64,000 nt of DNA from Alg239-R122 sp041746135 (GCA_041746135.1 JBGTHQ010000003.1:124001-188000), one strand, 5' to 3'. Counted from the first letter of the stretch, positions 1-8,000 are shown. Notes: a model not told the origin generated them from the letters alone. Numbers and translations are program-made.

Positions 1-101
1 GGCGACAGGGACCGGGTGCACGCACGCATCTCGTTTCCCCTTCCATGGCGGCTGCCGCGGCAGTGACCGGAACACTGACAGACGTGAGACAATTGGGTTA
101 G
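1..101 (+). CDS. leuC: 3-isopropylmalate dehydratase large subunit, C-terminal end (partial)
   Basis: The window opens inside this gene. Reading from base 3 gives a tail containing THLVSPSMAAAAAVTG and a TAG stop at 99-101. That tail is typical of LeuC, the aconitase-family large subunit that isomerises 2-isopropylmalate to 3-isopropylmalate in leucine synthesis. The downstream leuD supports the assignment. Only about 32 residues are visible, so nothing can be said about the active site. Confidence 0.85.
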   Translation, partial: RQGPGARTHLVSPSMAAAAAVTGTLTDVRQLG

Positions 102-110
102 GACAGACAT

Positions 111-278
111 ATGAGCGACGACAAAAAGAAATTATCGGATGCGGCCAAAATCGGCGCAGCGGCCATCGGCTCTGCGGCACTGGCCGCTGCCTTGCTATAC
201 GCCAATAAACATCGCAATGCGGATGAAACCGCCGCAAGTAAGCCCAAGCGAAACACCCCGCAACCTGAGTCGGACTAG
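111..278 (+). CDS. small single-span membrane protein between leuC and leuD
   Basis: This 55-residue ORF starts 9 bp after the leuC stop and ends 3 bp before the leuD start, so it is almost certainly co-transcribed with them. The N-terminus is charged (MSDDKKK). A small-residue hydrophobic segment at about residues 13-32 (AAKIGAAAIGSAALAAALLY) suits one membrane helix, and the tail is hydrophilic. I do not recognise a family and infer no function beyond membrane association. The tight spacing argues that it is real. Confidence 0.6.
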   Translation: MSDDKKKLSDAAKIGAAAIGSAALAAALLYANKHRNADETAASKPKRNTPQPESD

Positions 279-281
279 CAT

Positions 282-875
282 ATGAAACCGATCAGCAAAG
301 TATTTGGCCGCGCTATTCCCTTCGGCCGGAAAAATGTCGATACCGATGTGATCATTCCGGCCCGGTGGCTGAAAACTATCACCCGCGAAGGTCTGGGGCA
401 GGGCGCTTTCGAAACCGTCCGGAGCGAACAAGGCAATTTATTCGGCGATCCCCAATATGCGGGGGCGCCGATATTGATAGCGGGCGACAATTTTGGCTGC
501 GGCTCCAGCCGCGAACATGCCGCATGGGCATTGCTTGATATGGGTATTACCGCAGTTATCGCGCCCAGCTTTTCCGATATTTTCAGCAGCAACGCGTTCA
601 AAAACGGCATTTTGATCGTTGCATTACCACAGGTCGCGATCGATCGCCTGATGGAAGTCGCCAAAACCGATCCGATCGATATCGATCTCGACAGCCAGAG
701 CGTGACCACGCCTTTTCAGGACCGGTTCGCGTTCGCCATCGATCCGTTCCGCAAGAAATGCTTGCAAAACGGGCTCGACGAGATCGACATGACCATGGAA
801 CAAGGCGATGCGATTGCCACATACGAACGGGGATTGTCCGCCGACAAACCGTGGCAGCAACCGCGCGCGCTCTAA
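282..875 (+). CDS. leuD: 3-isopropylmalate dehydratase small subunit
   Basis: 197 residues, close to the usual length of about 200. LeuD is the swivelling small subunit that pairs with LeuC to isomerise isopropylmalate in leucine biosynthesis in the cytosol. The diagnostic stretch GDNFGCGSSREHAAWAL is present, as is the N-terminal GRKNVDTDVIIPARWLK region. The gene lies 3 bp after the small membrane-protein ORF that follows leuC, giving a leuC-orf-leuD operon. It looks complete. Confidence 0.96.
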   Translation: MKPISKVFGRAIPFGRKNVDTDVIIPARWLKTITREGLGQGAFETVRSEQGNLFGDPQYAGAPILIAGDNFGCGSSREHAAWALLDMGITAVIAPSFSDIFSSNAFKNGILIVALPQVAIDRLMEVAKTDPIDIDLDSQSVTTPFQDRFAFAIDPFRKKCLQNGLDEIDMTMEQGDAIATYERGLSADKPWQQPRAL

Positions 876-970
876 CTTCTCGTTTAATCGTTTGCTTAAT
901 CTGTTGGCTTGGGCATGCCGCGCGTGTTAGTCCAAGCCTAAATCAAGAAACACGGATAGGAGATATTCTG

Positions 971-1966
971 ATGCGCGCATTGCTGTCGAAAGAAGTTGGC
1001 GGTCCTGAAACTTTGGCAATGACCGAGGTGGATTCTCCCTCCCCTGGCGCGGGTGAATTGCTGGTGTACGTAAAGGCCTGCTCAATCAACTTTCCCGATG
1101 CGCTGATCATCAAGGACATGTACCAGCTGCGCCCGCCGCGTCCTTTTGCACCGGGCAGCGAGATTTCCGGTGTCGTGGAAGCTATCGGCGATGGCGTGAC
1201 CGATTTCAAAATCGGCGACCGCGTCATCGCTGGAACCGGTTTCGGGGGACTGGTCGAGAAAAAGACCGTAGCTGCTACGGGTGCCTATCATCTGCCGGAC
1301 GAATTCAGTTTTGAACAGGGCGCATCGTTGCTGATGACCTATGGCACCTCGATCCATGCGCTGAAAGACCGCGGACATATCAAACAAGGCGATACGTTGC
1401 TTATACTCGGCGCAGCGGGAGGTGTCGGCCTGGCTGCGGTCGAACTGGGCAAAGCCTATGGTGCGCGCGTGGTTGCGGCTGTTTCCAGCGAAGCCAAGGC
1501 CAAAGCGGCAAAGGCGGCGGGCGCGGACGAAACGGTGATCTACGACCGACAGCCTTTCGACAAGGAGCAATCCAAGGCGCTGAGCCAGAAGTTCAAGGAT
1601 GCCGTGGGTCCAGAGGGTGCCGATATCATCTATGACGCCGTGGGCGGCGATTATAGCGAACCCGCGGTACGTTCGATCGCATGGGAAGGGCGCTTTCTGG
1701 TGGTGGGTTTCCCGGCCGGTATCGCCAGGCTGCCGCTGAACCTCACGCTGCTGAAAAGCTGCGATGTGTGCGGCGTTTTCTGGGGTGCGTACGCCGCTCG
1801 CGATCCCAAAGGCAATGCTGCCAATATCGCCGAGTTGTTCGATTTGTGGAAAGCGGGCAAAATCAGCCCGATGATTTCCGAAACCTTTGCGTTCGAGGAT
1901 GCCGGCAAAGCCATTGCCAAACTCGCCAACCGCGATGCGATCGGTAAACTTGTAGTGAAAATGTAG
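971..1966 (+). CDS. NADPH:quinone oxidoreductase, zinc-independent MDR family
   Basis: 331 residues from the ATG at 971, which has AGGAG about ten bases upstream; the longer open frame back to 758 overlaps leuD and is not the start. MDR enzymes of the quinone oxidoreductase branch reduce quinones or enones with NADPH. Seen here are the GroES-like N-terminal half (SINFPDALIIKDMYQ), the nucleotide-binding glycine motif GAAGGVGLAAVELGK, and the YDAVGG segment that follows. The zinc-ligand cysteines of classical alcohol dehydrogenases are absent. The substrate is unknown. Confidence 0.88.
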   Translation: MRALLSKEVGGPETLAMTEVDSPSPGAGELLVYVKACSINFPDALIIKDMYQLRPPRPFAPGSEISGVVEAIGDGVTDFKIGDRVIAGTGFGGLVEKKTVAATGAYHLPDEFSFEQGASLLMTYGTSIHALKDRGHIKQGDTLLILGAAGGVGLAAVELGKAYGARVVAAVSSEAKAKAAKAAGADETVIYDRQPFDKEQSKALSQKFKDAVGPEGADIIYDAVGGDYSEPAVRSIAWEGRFLVVGFPAGIARLPLNLTLLKSCDVCGVFWGAYAARDPKGNAANIAELFDLWKAGKISPMISETFAFEDAGKAIAKLANRDAIGKLVVKM

Positions 1967-2083
1967 CGCGACACAAGCCAGGTTTCGCTCTTCCGAAATC
2001 CGATATGCGCTTTCACCTTGCGCCTGTCCGTACGGCGTTCTATTTTGAATGCCTATAGTCCCCACAATAAAGAAAGTCCGACT

Positions 2084-2410
2084 ATGTCCGATATGAATGA
2101 CCGCGAACGCGCTTTCGAAAACAGGTTCGCCCGCGATGCCGAAGTTCAGTTTCGCGTGTGTGCGCGGCGTAACAAACTGGTCGGACACTGGGCGGCGGCA
2201 AAGATGAACCTGACGGCCGAAGAAACCGACGCCTATGCCAAATCGGTAGTCGCTGCCGATTTCGAGGAAGCGGGCGACGAGGACGTATTGCGCAAACTGC
2301 TCGGCGACCTCACTTCTGCAGGGGTGGAGGTGGACGAAGCCGCGATCCGCGCGGCGATGGATGAAAAGATGATTGAGGCGCGCAGACAGTATATGGAAGA
2401 AAACGGGTAA
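2084..2410 (+). CDS. F1-ATPase zeta subunit family protein (DUF1476)
   Basis: 108 residues. Strong match to DUF1476: RERAFENRFARDAEVQFRV near the N-terminus, then the R-NKL-G-WAA segment and a C-terminal helical region ending RRQYMEENG. In Paracoccus the family member is the zeta subunit, whose N-terminus inhibits the F1-ATPase, so an inhibitor role is inferred from the family. The start is the ATG at 2084, which gives the family N-terminus; the open frame upstream to 2018 is not conserved-looking. bolA follows after 4 bp. Confidence 0.9.
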   Translation: MSDMNDRERAFENRFARDAEVQFRVCARRNKLVGHWAAAKMNLTAEETDAYAKSVVAADFEEAGDEDVLRKLLGDLTSAGVEVDEAAIRAAMDEKMIEARRQYMEENG

Positions 2411-2414
2411 ACCG

Positions 2415-2648
2415 ATGGCTATGAGCGCACGGGAAATCGAAGACATGATCGTGGCGGCTATCCCCGATGCGAAAGTCGAAATAACCGATCTAGCCGGTGA
2501 TGGCGACCATTATGCGGCGCATGTCATATCGGACAGTTTCAAGAGCCTCAGCCGCATTAATCAGCATAAGGCCGTATATGCAGCCTTGGACGGGAAAATG
2601 GGCGGCATATTGCATGCCTTGCAACTCACCACCGCCATTCCCAAATAG
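2415..2648 (+). CDS. BolA family protein
   Basis: 77 residues with the BolA fold signature: an N-terminal helix (IEDMIVAAIPDAKVEITDLAGDG), the DHYAAHVISDSF strand region and a C-terminal QHKAVYAAL helix. BolA proteins form Fe-S bridged heterodimers with monothiol glutaredoxins and take part in iron-sulfur trafficking or iron sensing. The next gene encodes just such a glutaredoxin, 40 bp downstream, which supports the call. An alternative ATG two codons in (2421) is possible. Confidence 0.92.
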   Translation: MAMSAREIEDMIVAAIPDAKVEITDLAGDGDHYAAHVISDSFKSLSRINQHKAVYAALDGKMGGILHALQLTTAIPK

Positions 2649-2688
2649 GGGGCAACAGCAATTTCAACAGGGTCAGGAGTTTTCGGCC

Positions 2689-3024
2689 ATGAATGACGCC
2701 GCATCCACAAAAATATCCGAACTTGTCGGCAAGAACGACGTTCTTCTTTTCATGAAAGGCACGCCGCTTTTCCCCCAGTGCGGCTTTTCCAGCCGGGCCA
2801 TCGCCATACTCGACCATCTGGGCGTAGCGTATGACAGCGTCGACGTACTGCAAGATATGGAAGTCCGTCAGGGCATCAAGACGTTTTCGGACTGGCCCAC
2901 CATTCCGCAACTCTATGTCAAGGGAGAGTTTGTCGGTGGAAGCGATATCATGATGGAAATGTTCGAAGCGGGTGAATTGGCAACGCTTATGGAAGAAAAA
3001 GGCGTCGCCAAGGCTGAGACCTGA
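2689..3024 (+). CDS. grxD: monothiol glutaredoxin, Grx4 type
   Basis: 111 residues, the standard length for the single-domain Grx4 class. The active site is CGFS at residues 31-34, preceded by LFMKGTPLFPQ, and followed by the WPTIPQLYVKGEFVGGSDI segment that binds glutathione. These proteins carry a [2Fe-2S] cluster with glutathione and partner with BolA, encoded just upstream. A strong rho-independent terminator follows at 3052, closing the zeta/bolA/grx transcription unit. Confidence 0.96.
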   Translation: MNDAASTKISELVGKNDVLLFMKGTPLFPQCGFSSRAIAILDHLGVAYDSVDVLQDMEVRQGIKTFSDWPTIPQLYVKGEFVGGSDIMMEMFEAGELATLMEEKGVAKAET

Positions 3025-3051
3025 CTTGGGCACCGCAATCATAGCAAATAT

Positions 3052-3083
3052 AAAAAAAGCCGGGCGCAATGTCCGGCTTTTTT
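3052..3083 (+). terminator. rho-independent terminator after grxD
   Basis: A GCCGG/CCGGC stem flanked by an A-run upstream and T6 downstream, with a 9-base loop. It lies 28 bp past the glutaredoxin stop and the flanking A/T runs extend the pairing. No convergent gene is nearby. Confidence 0.85.
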
Positions 3084-3353
3084 ATGGGGGTAATGAAAGT
3101 TGCTGCGAGCCCGGAAGAGGCTGGGTAGCTAAGGGACCAGAAAAGCTACCAAGCCTCTCATCCGGCGAAACCTGCAGGAGTGCATATATCAAAGCATCAA
3201 CCATGCCAGTTTTATTAAATCGATACATTTCAGAAATTTAGATGGTTGTGCAGGTTTAATCTTTGCACCGCGTGTAAACAATCCCGACATAGTGGCCCGG
3301 TTCTTTACACATCATAGCTTGGCAGTGCGCATGCATTGCGCCAAGGTCGCAGC

Positions 3354-4163
3354 ATGAAAAATCTCTCCAACACCCCCGCATTTGATCCTATCACAGGCCA
3401 GAAGCTTGCCCCTGCCATCGATGCGGCAACGGTGGTGATCTTTCGCAATGGCGGAACCGGACAGCCGCCCGAGTTGCTGATGGTTGTAAGGTCGGCGAAA
3501 ATGGCTTTCGCGGCCGGTGCTGCCGTCTTTCCGGGCGGCCGCATTGATCAGGCCGATGTCGAATTTGCCCGTGCGCTGGGGCATGGAGAGAATGCGAACG
3601 AGGCGGCGGCGCGGCTGGCGGCCATCCGCGAAACGATCGAAGAAACGGGTCTGGCAATCGGTTTTAGGCAAGTCCCGCACGAAGCGATATTGAGCAATGC
3701 CCGCGCCAGGTTGCATGCCGGTGATACATTGCAACAACTCTGCGACGACTATAGCTGGGATCCCGATCTCGATGCGCTCATCCCTTTTGCCCGCTGGCGC
3801 CCGTCTTTTGTGGAGGCGCGCATATTCGACACACGTTTCTATCTCGCGAACGCTGGAGCAGGGCGTGACACGGTCTTGGTGGACGAAACCGAAAACCGTC
3901 AGCTGTTCTGGGCGAGTGCGCTGTCGGTGCTGACGCGCGCAGATGCGCAAGAACTGAAGGTCATATTCCCAACGCGCCGCAATCTCGAGCGGCTGGCCCA
4001 ATTTGCCTCTTTCGACGACGCTTGCGCTCATGCCGCAAAAATTCCGGTCCGCACCATTACGCCGTATATCGAGGAGCGCGACGGAGAACAGCATCTGTGT
4101 GTGCCCGAGGGAATCGGCTATCCAGTGACGTCTGAGCTCATGGAACGTGCAGTGCGCGGGTGA
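3354..4163 (+). CDS. Nudix family hydrolase
   Basis: 269 residues from the ATG at 3354. Nudix enzymes hydrolyse nucleoside diphosphates linked to another moiety. The Nudix box core AIRETIEETG is seen at about residues 90-100, preceded by FPGGRID, the usual glycine-rich strand before the box. The spacing between the upstream Glu and the RE pair is one residue longer than the textbook box, as in NUDT19-like members. A TTG 18 bases upstream is in frame but has no better ribosome site. The substrate cannot be told from sequence. Confidence 0.85.
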   Translation: MKNLSNTPAFDPITGQKLAPAIDAATVVIFRNGGTGQPPELLMVVRSAKMAFAAGAAVFPGGRIDQADVEFARALGHGENANEAAARLAAIRETIEETGLAIGFRQVPHEAILSNARARLHAGDTLQQLCDDYSWDPDLDALIPFARWRPSFVEARIFDTRFYLANAGAGRDTVLVDETENRQLFWASALSVLTRADAQELKVIFPTRRNLERLAQFASFDDACAHAAKIPVRTITPYIEERDGEQHLCVPEGIGYPVTSELMERAVRG

Positions 4164-4324
4164 GGTGATGCGTTGGAACTTCGGCATCACTTAAAGGGGG
4201 CCCAATAGACATGCGAAATCGCTCTTCGAACGTGAGGTGATGACGACAAAGGATGGTATCGAGGAAGCGACAGCTTCAGTTATTAACTTGCATTCGTTTC
4301 GGAAGACTATTTTTTCGCTGCTAC

Positions 4325-4349
4325 GGAACAAGTGACAATTAACTATGTT
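4325..4349 (+). promoter_or_regulatory. EcfG-type promoter candidate upstream of the sigma factor gene
   Basis: GGAAC at 4325-4329, 16 bases, then TGTT at 4346-4349. The alphaproteobacterial EcfG consensus is GGAAC-N16/17-CGTT, so there is one mismatch in the -10. It lies about 50 bp upstream of the chosen sigma-factor start and would give autoregulation. Confidence 0.6.
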
Positions 4350-4399
4350 GACCTAACATGAACGGCACGGTCAAGCGCTGGCATGCGGAGGAGAAATAT

Positions 4400-5044
4400 A
4401 TGACGGACCATGCGGATACGCAGTTACACCAAACAGTACCCATTTATGAATTCAAGCAGATGCTGGTCGACGTTATCCCCCATCTTCGCGCTTTCGGCAA
4501 CAGCCTTACAGGAAATATAGATCTGGCCGATGACTTGGCTCAGGAAACGTTGATGAAAGCCTGGGTGGCGCGAGAAAGATTTCATGCTGGAACTTCGCTT
4601 AAGGCATGGTGTTTCGTAATTTTGCGAAATACTTTCATATCGCAGATGCGCCGCAAGAAATTTACCGGAGAATATAACGAGATTGCAGCCGAGCGGATTT
4701 TGTCAGCACCGGCCTCGCAGCAACATCCTCTGCACCTGTCCGACGTGCAGCGCGCTTTGCTGGAACTGCCGGATACGCAGCGCGAAGCCATCATCCTGGT
4801 CGGAGCTGGCGGTTTTTCCTATGAAGATGCCGCGCAGATTTGCGATTGCGCCGTCGGCACGATTAAAAGCCGCGTCTCTCGCGCACGCCAGATGCTGGAA
4901 GAGATACTGGATGGCGGGACTGTCAAAGCCGATAGACGAGCAGTATGTGACGCAAGCGATGCAGTGACCGATATTATGTCTGTAGTGAAACAGATCAGCC
5001 ATCAGGCAATTGACGAAACCGCCCCTCCCGCCATAGCGGCATAA
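4400..5044 (+). CDS. ecfG: ECF15/EcfG-like RNA polymerase sigma factor
   Basis: 214 residues. The ATG at 4400 is chosen because GGAGGAG sits just upstream; an in-frame ATG at 4358 lacks this. Region 2 (HLRAFGNSLTGNIDLADDLAQET, LKAWCFVILRNTFISQMRRKK) and region 4 (LPDTQREAIILVGAGGFSYEDAA, GTIKSRVSRAR) match the EcfG group that runs the general stress response. EcfG is normally held by anti-sigma NepR and freed when phosphorylated PhyR captures NepR. A NepR-like gene follows, but no phyR is in this window. The C-terminal tail of about 45 residues beyond region 4 is longer than usual. Confidence 0.9.
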   Translation: MTDHADTQLHQTVPIYEFKQMLVDVIPHLRAFGNSLTGNIDLADDLAQETLMKAWVARERFHAGTSLKAWCFVILRNTFISQMRRKKFTGEYNEIAAERILSAPASQQHPLHLSDVQRALLELPDTQREAIILVGAGGFSYEDAAQICDCAVGTIKSRVSRARQMLEEILDGGTVKADRRAVCDASDAVTDIMSVVKQISHQAIDETAPPAIAA

Positions 5045-5178
5045 AACTTTCGTATACGAACTCAGAGCTCACGTATTTTTTATTCCCCTGGTGGCTTTAT
5101 ATATCGATATTTGCATCCTAGAAATTGGCCGAACAGCACATAACGTGGTTCGCGTTTAAATGCCCATTTTGGTTATGA

Positions 5179-5203
5179 GGAACAAATAGCATTACAAAAC
5201 GTT
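5179..5203 (+). promoter_or_regulatory. perfect EcfG-type promoter for the NepR-like gene
   Basis: GGAAC at 5179-5183, exactly 16 bases, then CGTT at 5200-5203, identical to the alphaproteobacterial general-stress consensus. It sits 43 bp upstream of the GTG start of the NepR-like ORF. Confidence 0.8.
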
Positions 5204-5245
5204 TCATACGCAAGAGTTTAACCAAAGCACCGCAAGGAATATAGC

Positions 5246-5434
5246 GTGAACGTACAATTGGAACGAAAAGGACAAGAGCGGAGCGGATGCTCTTCTTTTT
5301 CCCGTTCCAGCGCACTTATATATGGTGATGCCGTATCGGAATGCCTCAATCGTGCATATGGCACAGTACCTGATGATGAAAATCCAGTTTTCAAAGGTTT
5401 GCTGGGCATTCTCGATAAAACCTCTGCCCACTGA
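5246..5434 (+). CDS. divergent NepR-like anti-sigma factor
   Basis: 62 residues, the size of NepR, from a GTG with AAGGA eight bases upstream. The C-terminal half keeps the NepR pattern of a first helix (VSECLNRAYG, residues 30-39), a short proline-containing linker, then a second helix with FKGLLGILD at 49-57, which fits the family's F-x-x-LL-x-x-LD. The N-terminus is unlike common NepR sequences, so the match is short and weak on its own. The perfect EcfG promoter and the adjacent ecfG make the assignment likely. It would bind and silence EcfG. Confidence 0.65.
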   Translation: MNVQLERKGQERSGCSSFSRSSALIYGDAVSECLNRAYGTVPDDENPVFKGLLGILDKTSAH

Positions 5435-5520
5435 AATTTTCGGTTTTAACGGCAAACTGTTCATTTCTTAAATAAATTATCCTGCTGGCGATTATTTTTC
5501 TATCTGGTAGAAGCACTGCC

Positions 5521-6288
5521 ATGATAGCTACAGATCGAAATCTTGATATGTTTACTTCTGCTTTGATTAACCGATTGAAGTTTTACGCGGACATGTCTGA
5601 CAAAGATGTGGCGCAAATCCAAAACATCGAAGGCACGTTGAAAAAATATTCCCGCGGTGCCGACATCATTACTGCCGGTGAGGATCTGTCAAATCTTCTG
5701 ATCGTAAAATCGGGATGGGCGATACGGTATAAAACTTTTGAGGACGGGCGCCGCCAAATTCTAAATGTCCTTTTACCCGGTGATTTTTTCGATCTGCAGG
5801 TAATGGTCGCCGCTGAAGCTGACCACAGCGTTTCTGCGGTGGACGATGTCGAGGCTTTAGCCATAAAGCCTAATGTGGTGCGCGAAATGTTTACGGGAAA
5901 AGGCACTGTGCCTCTCGCATTCTGGTGGACTCAGGTGCAGGAAGAAGCATTTCTGCGTGAACAGATTGTGCGCAACGGGAGACAGACTGCGCGCGAACGC
6001 ATCGGACATTTTCTTCTCGAACTTCATCGAAGAGCGCAGATAGCAAACATCTCATCGGGCGATGGGTTCAATCTTCCCTTGACCCAGGCGATGATTGCTG
6101 ACGCTCTGGGCCTTACATCCATTCATACAAACCGTGTTTTACGCCAACTTGCCAAGGATGGTCTTATCGAGAAGACCCGCTCTTACGTAAAATTTCTCGA
6201 TACCGACAAACTGGCTAAAATTTGCGATTTTGATCCAGCCTATTTTCATCTCGACGCTTTTAACCGGCGTCTGATAAACGCGGGCTAG
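5521..6288 (+). CDS. Crp/Fnr family transcriptional regulator
   Basis: 255 residues. An N-terminal cyclic-nucleotide-binding-like beta barrel (LLIVKSGWAIRYKTFEDGRRQI, LLPGDFFDLQ) is followed by a dimer helix and a C-terminal winged helix with the recognition segment LTQAMIADALGLTSIHTNRVL at about residues 187-207. No cysteine cluster for an Fe-S centre is seen, so it is not a classical Fnr, and the ligand is unknown. It lies next to the ecfG/nepR pair; similar Crp-like genes occur beside stress loci in sphingomonads, which is context only. The ribosome site is weak. Confidence 0.88.
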   Translation: MIATDRNLDMFTSALINRLKFYADMSDKDVAQIQNIEGTLKKYSRGADIITAGEDLSNLLIVKSGWAIRYKTFEDGRRQILNVLLPGDFFDLQVMVAAEADHSVSAVDDVEALAIKPNVVREMFTGKGTVPLAFWWTQVQEEAFLREQIVRNGRQTARERIGHFLLELHRRAQIANISSGDGFNLPLTQAMIADALGLTSIHTNRVLRQLAKDGLIEKTRSYVKFLDTDKLAKICDFDPAYFHLDAFNRRLINAG

Positions 6289-6524
6289 CGCGCCAAGAAA
6301 TAAACGATGGCAACTGCGATTGGCATAAGGACCAAAATCAGTATCAGCGATTTACTGAGAACGAATTTGTTATAGCCCTTTGAAGCCGCACGTGCATCGC
6401 TTTTGTTCAAATCCGGGTCCGAGATATTTCCATGATCATCGCGTCCGACATGATCGGGGTGTACGTCTTTGCCGTGTTCTTGGTGCGGCGTAGTCGAGTT
6501 CGGAGTATTGGTGGGTTGGGTCAT
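6285..6524 (-). CDS. small C-terminally anchored membrane protein
   Basis: 79 residues. The first 55 are hydrophilic and rich in Asn, Asp and His. The last 24 form a hydrophobic helix (SLILILVLMPIAVAIVYFL), so the protein is probably tail-anchored in the inner membrane. GCAGGAG lies upstream of the ATG. The gene ends 4 bp inside the 3' end of the convergent Crp-like gene and is divergent from the host-attachment gene. I do not recognise the family. Its position inside the stress-gene cluster suggests a stress role, as inference only. Confidence 0.65.
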   Translation of the reverse strand: MTQPTNTPNSTTPHQEHGKDVHPDHVGRDDHGNISDPDLNKSDARAASKGYNKFVLSKSLILILVLMPIAVAIVYFLAR

Positions 6525-6598
6525 GCGCTATCAACTCCTGCACCGCCCGGCAGTTCCATAAGGGGCAATCTTTCGGCAAATATTGGACAGGCTTGAAT

Positions 6599-6624
6599 GG
6601 AACAATAGTGGCGTATCGTCCGTA
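6599..6624 (+). promoter_or_regulatory. EcfG-type promoter candidate for the host-attachment gene
   Basis: GGAAC at 6599-6603, 17 bases, then CGTA at 6621-6624, a single mismatch from the CGTT consensus. It lies 36 bp before the ATG at 6660. Confidence 0.65.
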
Positions 6625-6659
6625 AATAGTCTGAAGCCATCACCACAAAGGAAACATAT

Positions 6660-7112
6660 ATGTTTATAGCTACCAACACTCTCGTGCTTATTGCAGATGG
6701 TGAAAAGGCCCTGTTCATGCGCAACGAAGGCGACGAGAAATATCTTAATTTGCAGGTGGAACAACGCGAAGAGCAGGACAATCCGCCGAATCGCGAACAG
6801 GCCGCCAACCGGCGCGGAAGGATGTCCGACGGAACCAACCATAAAAGCGCCGTCGAGGACACGGACTGGCACCAACTTGCAAAGGATCGCTTTGCTGCCG
6901 ATATATCGGATATATTATACAAAAAAGCCCATAAAGGCGATTTCGAAAAACTGGTTATAATTGCCGATCCTTCTACCTTGGGCGAGATACGCAGCCACAT
7001 TCATCAGGAAGTCAGCAACAAGGTCATTGGCGAGATTGACAAAAATCTCACCAACCATCCGATTGATAAAATCGAGCAGATGTTACAACAGCAAATGACG
7101 GAGGCAGAGTGA
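6660..7112 (+). CDS. host-attachment family protein (baeRF-like)
   Basis: 150 residues matching the Host_attach family (PF10116): the N-terminal strand NTLVLIADGEKALFMRN, a central acidic/charged linker, and the C-terminal LVIIADPSTLGEIR segment followed by a long helix. The family was named from a plant-associated Agrobacterium protein and is structurally related to release-factor-like RNase folds; its biochemical activity is unsettled. Members are often general-stress targets in alphaproteobacteria, consistent with the promoter at 6599. The stop overlaps the start of the next gene (TGATG), so the two are translationally coupled. Confidence 0.85.
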   Translation: MFIATNTLVLIADGEKALFMRNEGDEKYLNLQVEQREEQDNPPNREQAANRRGRMSDGTNHKSAVEDTDWHQLAKDRFAADISDILYKKAHKGDFEKLVIIADPSTLGEIRSHIHQEVSNKVIGEIDKNLTNHPIDKIEQMLQQQMTEAE

Positions 7113-7333
7113 TGACGGAAAACATGGAGGAAATAATCAGCGATCCGAAGGCGCATTTCGATACGCCCGCGCATGTTCTGAACAACGACAATCTCGATAC
7201 CGCACAAAAACGCAAAATTCTCGAAAGTTGGCATGAGGATGCCGAGGCTCTTGAGAGGGCTAAGGACGAAAATATGTCCGGAGGCGAAAACTCATGGCTT
7301 CAGGAAGTAAACGAAGCGCTCGAGAAACTTTGA
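7112..7333 (+). CDS. conserved small acidic protein of stress clusters
   Basis: 73 residues, acidic, probably helical. The ATG at 7112 overlaps the previous stop by one base; a GTG one codon earlier is in frame. The pattern DPKAHFDTPAHVL followed by KRKILESWHEDAEAL is one I associate with an uncharacterised family in proteobacteria, but I can give it no name or function. Coupling to the host-attachment gene and the shared EcfG-type promoter suggest general-stress control. A bidirectional terminator follows. Confidence 0.75.
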   Translation: MTENMEEIISDPKAHFDTPAHVLNNDNLDTAQKRKILESWHEDAEALERAKDENMSGGENSWLQEVNEALEKL

Positions 7334-7352
7334 AATTAAAAATACGTATTCC

Positions 7353-7389
7353 AAAAAAAAGGGGCAGCGCGAAACGCTGCCCCTTTTTT
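7353..7389. terminator. bidirectional terminator between convergent genes
   Basis: A perfect 9-bp stem GGGGCAGCG/CGCTGCCCC with a 5-base CGAAA loop, preceded by A8 and followed by T6, so it can end transcription from both the small acidic gene (+) and the hemerythrin gene (-). Confidence 0.93.
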
Positions 7390-7402
7390 GATATGACTGT
7401 AT

Positions 7403-7852
7403 TCAGTTCTGTTTGACCAGTTCGGCTTTTTTGCGTGTGTCAAAGCGTTCGCCCAGAGAATTGGCTTTTTCTTTACTCAAATCTTTGGCCGCGGCCTTGA
7501 ATATCTCGTTTTCTTCTTCCTCGATATGATGTTCGTAGCGGTGCTTGAGCTTTTTGAACGTTACAAGCCAACCTGAGCTGCTCATGTCCGTATCTTCGAG
7601 TTCCTCGATAAAGTCATCGATTTCCTTGTGCTCGGAAACCGAATGGCGTCCTTTGTCCTGCAGATCGGGGCGCTCGAGCATTTCGGCATAAAGCGATTGT
7701 TCCTCGGCATTGGCGTGCGCCGTCACTTCCTTTGCGAAAGCGTCGAAACTTTCCTGCCGTTCTGTGCTGTCGCCCTCGGTATCGGCAATTTTATCCAGCA
7801 TCTCGCGATGTCGGTCATGGTCTTGTTTGAGCTTATCAAAAATATCGGGCAT
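7403..7852 (-). CDS. hemerythrin HHE domain protein
   Basis: 149 residues forming a predicted four-helix HHE bundle. Candidate iron ligands are the early DHDRHRE motif, the HANAEEQ motif near residue 46, SEHKEID and the RYEHHIEEEE motif. Hemerythrin-like proteins bind a di-iron centre and sense or detoxify O2, NO or peroxide in the cytosol. A perfect EcfG promoter lies just upstream on the same strand, which puts this gene in the general stress regulon. Confidence 0.92.
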   Translation of the reverse strand: MPDIFDKLKQDHDRHREMLDKIADTEGDSTERQESFDAFAKEVTAHANAEEQSLYAEMLERPDLQDKGRHSVSEHKEIDDFIEELEDTDMSSSGWLVTFKKLKHRYEHHIEEEENEIFKAAAKDLSKEKANSLGERFDTRKKAELVKQN

Positions 7853-7878
7853 TTATATTCCTTCCTGTTGCCCGCATT

Positions 7879-7903
7879 AACGGGCTATTTCTCCAATCGT
7901 TCC
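7879..7903 (-). promoter_or_regulatory. perfect EcfG-type promoter for the hemerythrin gene
   Basis: On the minus strand GGAAC (7903-7899), exactly 16 bases, then CGTT (7882-7879). The -10 lies 27 bp from the ATG at 7852. Confidence 0.8.
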
Positions 7904-7922
7904 CCGCCGCTTCCGTGTATTT

Positions 7923-7948
7923 GCAACGTAACGGCGACTACGCGCGTT
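7923..7948 (+). promoter_or_regulatory. degenerate EcfG-type promoter candidate for topoisomerase IB
   Basis: GCAAC at 7923-7927, 17 bases, then CGTT at 7945-7948. The -35 has one mismatch. It is divergent from the hemerythrin promoter and 53 bp before the topoisomerase ATG. Confidence 0.4.
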
Positions 7949-8000
7949 GTCTGTCCGCCTGGTGAAAGATAATAACTTACACATCATAACGGAATAAAAT

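Noticed and set aside
1082..2446. 454-codon open frame on the minus strand
   Set aside because: It lies antisense to the quinone oxidoreductase and zeta-subunit genes, has no ribosome site or domain, and is rich in His, Arg and Phe as expected for a shadow frame.
6536..6557. GGAAC with GTT-like -10 on the minus strand before the small tail-anchored protein gene
   Set aside because: The -10 would overlap the ribosome site, leaving about five bases of leader; weak match.
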